Translations under genes and position numbers: made by a program
In this document: piece after piece, positions 4,936 to 8,810 of the stretch
How the letters are laid out: each line of letters begins with the position of its first letter
Numbering within the stretch: the stretch's first letter is position 1
The notes under the pieces: model-generated
Database searches by the model: none
Told to the model about the DNA's origin: nothing
What the model saw: the letters and a program-made list of their open reading frames with translations, nothing else
Source: Microcoleaceae cyanobacterium UBA9251
Lineage (GTDB): Bacteria; Cyanobacteriota; Cyanobacteriia; Cyanobacteriales; Microcoleaceae
Direction: 5' to 3'
DNA: 8,810 bases
NCBI GenBank assembly: GCA_003542015.1
Contig: DPLL01000495.1
Location: 1 to 8,810, forward strand

Positions 4936-5568
4936 ATGCTGAACTGGAACGATATCTTTAGTGGATTGGGATTAGTTTTGGCTGGCTTTGTTTATGCTTC
5001 AGTCAGTTTTACCCTGATTTCCTACTGTCCATTTTGGGTGACAGCAATTATGTTTATTTTTACTGTAGCTATTGACTGGCTGCTGTCATCATTTTTGCCA
5101 ACTAAGTGGATTGTTGCGACTGCATTTGCTTCGCAGATGGCAACTTTAGGATTCCTAGGCAATGTTTTGCCAGGAGATGGAATGTTCGTGGCTACTTTCT
5201 GGTGGTTGGCAACTTTGATGGTAGCACTTGTTAGTCATTATACAACTTTTTTGCAAGCAAAAATACTGCTATTTTTGGGTATTTCTACGGTATTTTTTAC
5301 AGCTTCAATTTATTTATTTTTGATTGGTTTGGGCTATCTTTGGGGAGGCAAAAATTTGTTTGAGGTTTCTGCTACGGAGACGCTACCGCTGTTTAATCAA
5401 AGGGTAGAAATTCGTACCGATCATCCCAAACAATTGTATTTGAATCGTAAAACAGGTACGCTCAAACAGATTAATTTTGATCGCGTAATTGTACAACTGG
5501 ATTCTGGAGAAGAAGAGAGGGTTTGGTGGCTGGATGTAAAGGCTGCTCCCGTAGAGAAGTCAAATTAA
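4936..5568 (+). CDS. Five-helix membrane protein with small C-terminal beta domain, function unknown
   Basis: I do not recognise this 210-residue protein. It has about five hydrophobic segments, near residues 8-30, 33-54, 58-80, 83-105 and 108-135. A soluble C-terminal domain of about 70 residues follows, rich in beta-forming residues: RVEIRTDHPK, GTLKQINFDRVIVQLDSG, EERVWWLDVK. The alternating pattern recalls an SH3-like or KOW-like barrel, but this is only a resemblance. The start at 4936 has no clear Shine-Dalgarno. It overlaps the stop of a three-codon ATG-TTT-GAA-TAA at 4926 in a TAATG, and a dispersed repeat sits just upstream. The gene is less GC-rich than the PIN-like gene before it. 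It converges on the UPF0182 gene, with 13 bases between stops. Coding status is well supported by length and hydrophobic pattern. Confidence 0.8.
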   Translation: MLNWNDIFSGLGLVLAGFVYASVSFTLISYCPFWVTAIMFIFTVAIDWLLSSFLPTKWIVATAFASQMATLGFLGNVLPGDGMFVATFWWLATLMVALVSHYTTFLQAKILLFLGISTVFFTASIYLFLIGLGYLWGGKNLFEVSATETLPLFNQRVEIRTDHPKQLYLNRKTGTLKQINFDRVIVQLDSGEEERVWWLDVKAAPVEKSN

Positions 5569-5581
5569 ACTGCTAATAGTA

Positions 5582-8569
5582 TTAGTTTAAAGCGGGTGTT
5601 GATCCTTCTACAGGTCGAACAATCGCGGGTTTATTGGTAGCTTTGGGCTGAAAAAGTGCTTTGAGCGCCGCGTCGAGAGTTTCGGCCATGACAATGCGGT
5701 TTTGGTAGGCAACAATGACTCTTACTAAAGTTGGTAAACTATTGCGATCTGCTTCTAAGTAAAGAGGTTCAACGTACAGTAAAGATTGTTCGATCGGAAT
5801 CACCAATAAGTTGCCTTGAATTGCTTTTGAACCTTGGCGATTCCAGAGAGATATTTGTTCGGAAATGACTGGATCTTGGTTAATTAAAGCTTCTATTTGT
5901 TCGGGACCGTAAACTAATCGCTGTTTGGGAAATTGGTACAGCAGCAATTTGCCGTAATCAGGATCGTCGGATCGCCCAGCAATCCAAGCAATTAAATTGT
6001 TGCGCCCCACAGGAGTAAATGGCAGCAACAAAATAAACTCTTCTGAGGTTTCTGTTGGCAGTTTTGTAATCAAATAATACGGTTCCACAGGCTGCTGTTC
6101 GCTGCCGTAAATTTCATTGGGAACTCGCCACAAATCTTCCCGATTGTAAAATACTTGCGGGTCTTCCATGTGATAAGTTAGCAAGCGTTCGGATTGAATG
6201 CTCAATAAATCGACTGGATACCTAATATGTTTGCGGAGAGCCGGAGGCATTTGTTCAAGGGGTTTGAACAGTCCGGGAAAGATCGCAATCCAACTGTTGA
6301 TTATCGGGTCGGAGGGGTTGGCAACGTAGAAGTCAACGGAGCCGTTGTAGGCGTCTATGACGACTTTTACTGAGTTGCGGATGTAGTTAAATTGATTTTT
6401 TCCGGGGTCGGAATATGGGTAGTGATCTGTGGTAGTATAGGCATCTATAATCCAGTAAAGATAGTTTGGAAAACTATTAGTTGCTGAGGCAGAAGGTTTG
6501 ATTGCGTTGCTAATTCCCTCCCATTTTTTTTCGATGTCGCCCTTGCTGAGATTGGCATTGGCTACTACCAAGTATGGGTCAGAATCGTAGCGCAAAAAAG
6601 GAGCGATCGCCCGCACTCTTTTGTTAATGTTTCGGCGGTACATCAACTTAGTTTCTGGTGTAAAATTGCGGGTGAAACCCATTTGCCAATTTTTGAGATA
6701 ATTAGCAAATAACCAGCGCCTCCACATAGAACCGATCGCAATTCCGCCTTTACCGCTGTATGTATTGTAAACATTTTCTTCGCCGCTGGGATAGTCGAAT
6801 TCTTTAACTTTTGTGGGTGTCATCGCGTCGGTATTGGTGACTTCGCCGTAATAAATGCGCGGGTGCCCGATCGGAATACTGGCCCGAATGCGATCGCTAG
6901 TTATTTCTAAAGCACTTTTGCTGTCGCCCGCATCAACTCCAATATCTTTAACAAAATAATCGGGCAAACCGCCGGCACCGATAGTATTTACAGGAGAAAG
7001 AGTAAAGCCATAACCGTGAGTGTAAACCAGGTGTTCGTTTACCCATGTTTGAGCTTCCATCGCAACTGCTGTGTAGTCTAATTCTCGCGCTGCGAGAATC
7101 ACTTGCTGGCTTTGGGTATCTCCCTGTTTTGCAAATTCGTTGTTAATTATGTAGCGATCGATATCGGCATCTAAGAATTTATAATAAGGTCTAATTTGCT
7201 GTAATTCCCGGTTGGTTTGTAGCAGCGGTAGCTTGTCCCACAGGCGGATATTGCTGATAGTAAGCTGATTTTTTTCCAAGTCTGCATAGGTAAGTTTGCC
7301 TCCTGGATCGAAGGTTTTTACTTCGATTTTTTTGAGATCGAATGCTTGTTGAGTAAAGGCGATGCTCCTCTCTATATATGGTTTCTCTCGTGCTAGTTCG
7401 TTGGGTTTAACTATGAGTTGTTGCACTATTTGTGGTAGGAAAATAATCAATAAGAAAATGACAATTAAACTAAAAACTATTTTTGTCAAGTTGTGATTGT
7501 GAATTTTTAATTGAAAAATAGACCAGAGCATCAAAAGTGCGATCGCCACCGCTAAAATACTCAAAAATCCATAGGAGGGCAGCCGCACTGTCACGTCAGC
7601 ATAATTAGCCCCGTAAGTAACGTCTCCCCGTGAGTACAGCAATTCGTAACGGGCTAGCCAATAGTGGAATGCGGAGGCTAGCATCAAAGCTGCACCCAAG
7701 GCATACAAGTGCCGCTGCTGCGATCGGGAAAACCCCAAAAATATCCCTTGACTCAAACTGTTTCCAGATAGTAAATATGTTAAAGTGCCAGATACTAAGC
7801 CGTACAAAAATATAACTGTCAGCCATAATGCTAGCAACTCTAAAATTGGCAAAACAAATATATAAAAACTGATATCTTGACTAAAAATAGGATCGTTTAT
7901 GTTAAAATTAGGATGGTGAAAATATGGCAATACTTTTGTCCAGAGACTGGCGGCAATTAGCCCGAACGCCAAACTGAGAAAAAGGGCGATCGCCCGCAGC
8001 CAAAAATCCGGCTTAATTGTCACAGCTAACATCAGCCCCAGCAGTAAACCCAACTGCCACCAATTAGAAAATAGCTGCACGGCTATGGGCCCAATTGACT
8101 CCAATCCCAACTGAATTGGCGGCGCTATACTGAAATCGGCGAGGCCGCCCGCAGCTAACAGCCCCAAGTGAATTACCGTGAAACCTGCGATCGAACTCAA
8201 TCCGAATAACAACAACAGCAGCCAGGGAAAAGCAAGTGGAGGTTTAGCCACAGATAATTGATAATTCTTCCCCGTTTTTTTCAGATTTACTGAAGCGAAT
8301 AATCCCCCCGAAATCGGCGATTTGGTTTCCTCAGTGGGATGTTTGAGGCGGCGGGCTAAAGCTAAATTTCCCATCAAAAAAACAGCAGAAATAGCAGTGG
8401 GAATTACCCCCAGCAACCCTTGAGTTTTCAGCCTCAACAGCAAAACCTGAAGATATCCAACTTCCTGAAACCAGAGAATTTCTGCCACAGCGCGGGAGAC
8501 TAACTCTAAAACTAGCCACAGCCCCGCCACCAGTAAAATTACTTGATAAATTCGCCTGTTCAAAGTCAT
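5582..8569 (-). CDS. UPF0182 family membrane protein (COG1615)
   Basis: At 995 residues this is full length for UPF0182 (usually about 900-1000), a family of unknown function found in cyanobacteria, actinobacteria and some others. The N-terminal third is a membrane domain of about seven helices: a first helix at about 8-28, further helices spread through to 340, and a last one at about 355-382. A large domain of about 600 residues follows, probably outside the cytoplasm. Family landmarks there include PVNTIGAGGLPDYFVKDIG (about 524-542), IYYGEVTNTDAM, KEFDYPSGEENVYNTYSGKGG (its acidic DYP and GKGG parts about 590-610) and GNLLVIPIEQSLLYVEPLYL near the C-terminus. The ATG at 8569 directly precedes the first membrane helix and has no clear Shine-Dalgarno. 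Three or more HIP1 sites lie inside the gene. The upstream region carries a dispersed repeat and a heptamer array. No frameshift or in-frame stop is seen. Confidence 0.95.
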   Translation of the reverse strand: MTLNRRIYQVILLVAGLWLVLELVSRAVAEILWFQEVGYLQVLLLRLKTQGLLGVIPTAISAVFLMGNLALARRLKHPTEETKSPISGGLFASVNLKKTGKNYQLSVAKPPLAFPWLLLLLFGLSSIAGFTVIHLGLLAAGGLADFSIAPPIQLGLESIGPIAVQLFSNWWQLGLLLGLMLAVTIKPDFWLRAIALFLSLAFGLIAASLWTKVLPYFHHPNFNINDPIFSQDISFYIFVLPILELLALWLTVIFLYGLVSGTLTYLLSGNSLSQGIFLGFSRSQQRHLYALGAALMLASAFHYWLARYELLYSRGDVTYGANYADVTVRLPSYGFLSILAVAIALLMLWSIFQLKIHNHNLTKIVFSLIVIFLLIIFLPQIVQQLIVKPNELAREKPYIERSIAFTQQAFDLKKIEVKTFDPGGKLTYADLEKNQLTISNIRLWDKLPLLQTNRELQQIRPYYKFLDADIDRYIINNEFAKQGDTQSQQVILAARELDYTAVAMEAQTWVNEHLVYTHGYGFTLSPVNTIGAGGLPDYFVKDIGVDAGDSKSALEITSDRIRASIPIGHPRIYYGEVTNTDAMTPTKVKEFDYPSGEENVYNTYSGKGGIAIGSMWRRWLFANYLKNWQMGFTRNFTPETKLMYRRNINKRVRAIAPFLRYDSDPYLVVANANLSKGDIEKKWEGISNAIKPSASATNSFPNYLYWIIDAYTTTDHYPYSDPGKNQFNYIRNSVKVVIDAYNGSVDFYVANPSDPIINSWIAIFPGLFKPLEQMPPALRKHIRYPVDLLSIQSERLLTYHMEDPQVFYNREDLWRVPNEIYGSEQQPVEPYYLITKLPTETSEEFILLLPFTPVGRNNLIAWIAGRSDDPDYGKLLLYQFPKQRLVYGPEQIEALINQDPVISEQISLWNRQGSKAIQGNLLVIPIEQSLLYVEPLYLEADRNSLPTLVRVIVAYQNRIVMAETLDAALKALFQPKATNKPAIVRPVEGSTPALN

Positions 8570-8606
8570 AATATTAAACCGATCGCAACTATCAATATCT
8601 GCCGAG

Positions 8607-8640
8607 GTTCATCTGCGTTAATTTGCGTGCATCTGCGGTT
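8607..8640 (-). repeat. Dispersed CGCAGATG-type repeat, copy 2 (inverted)
   Basis: Read on the minus strand it starts AACCGCAGATGCACGCAAAT and ends TAACGCAGATGAAC. It matches copy 1 at 4879-4923 apart from one missing unit of about 10 bases. Each copy lies in the upstream region of a gene, here 38 bases before the UPF0182 start, and in each case on the coding strand of that gene. Confidence 0.8.
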
Positions 8641-8683
8641 GATAATTCCTTTTTGAATTATAGCGGTTCTCAATACAGTGAGG

Positions 8684-8744
8684 TATGCCCTATGCCCTAT
8701 GCCCTATGCCCTATGCCCTATGCCCTATGCCCTATGCCCTATGC
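8684..8744 (+). repeat. Heptanucleotide tandem repeat, (TATGCCC)x8
   Basis: Eight perfect TATGCCC units run from 8684 to 8739, then a partial TATGC before the sequence diverges. Identical units mean recent expansion. It corresponds to the short tandemly repeated repetitive (STRR) heptamers known from filamentous cyanobacteria. It lies about 115 bases upstream of the UPF0182 start and is not part of an open frame. Confidence 0.95.
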
Positions 8745-8794
8745 ACCTTAATGGCACCGCACTGTTACTGAGAAAGGCTATCTACGTTACTTTG

Positions 8795-8810
8795 ACATAC
8801 TCCCCGACCT
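8795..8810. mobile_element. Possible end of an IS200/IS605-type element (cut by window edge)
   Basis: The window ends in ACATACTCCCCGACCT. In cyanobacterial IS200/IS605 elements I recall ends of the form GACATACTCCCC followed by a hairpin of the CCCCGACCT/AGGTCGGGG kind. Only one arm could be inside the window, so this is a resemblance of 16 bases and not a demonstrated element. TTAC (8787-8790) and TTTGAC (8791-8796) just before it resemble the short target tetramers and pentamers of this family. Confidence 0.3.

Noticed and set aside
5573..5585. CTAATA-G-TATTAG inverted repeat between the convergent stops as a bidirectional terminator
   Set aside because: Only six AT-rich pairs with a one-base centre and no U-tract; too weak to call.
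8684..8744. CRISPR array
   Set aside because: The units are contiguous 7-mers with no spacers; this is a simple tandem repeat.

Overview
The window looks like chromosomal DNA of a filamentous cyanobacterium of the Oscillatoria/Microcoleus kind. The HIP1 palindrome GCGATCGC occurs seven times (1197, 2506, 2811, 6603, 6890, 7539, 7986). Several genes read like known cyanobacterial families: an Npun_F0813-type protein, an EGY/M50-type membrane protein and a long UPF0182 protein. Spacers carry short repeats of cyanobacterial style. The genus is an inference; there is no rRNA or marker gene to fix it.

Layout. At the left edge, on the minus strand, are the first 79 codons of a small membrane protein. 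Its leader holds a 28-codon ORF with a perfect Shine-Dalgarno and three segments that can pair in two exclusive ways. Upstream of it on the same strand is the Npun_F0813-family gene (414-1088). A spacer of about 370 bases follows, with one clear hairpin and a plausible promoter, then a plus-strand tRNA-Arg(UCU) at 1460-1533. Between the tRNA and the next gene are a stem-loop, an 11-bp tandem repeat that also forms a 20-bp hairpin, and what looks like the broken end of a minus-strand gene.

Three plus-strand genes follow: an M50/EGY-like membrane protein whose zinc-binding HEXXH is replaced by REIAR (2156-3751), a membrane-anchored PIN-like protein with two likely catalytic positions altered (3889-4839), and an unrecognised five-helix membrane protein with a small C-terminal beta-rich domain (4936-5568). 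Spacers of 137 and 96 bases between them, each with a repeat, do not suggest one tight operon. The large UPF0182 gene (5582-8569) runs convergently on the minus strand, with only 13 bases between stop codons. Upstream of it are an inverted copy of a repeat seen at 4879-4923, eight copies of a 7-bp repeat, and at the very edge what may be the end of an IS200/IS605-type element.

How the genes work together: all five protein genes other than the Npun_F0813 gene encode predicted membrane proteins, but nothing visible ties them to one pathway. I see no CRISPR array, phage module, complete transposase or biosynthetic cluster. The observations most worth following are the apparently inactive site-2 protease homologue, the membrane-tethered degenerate PIN protein, and the structured leader at 260-360.
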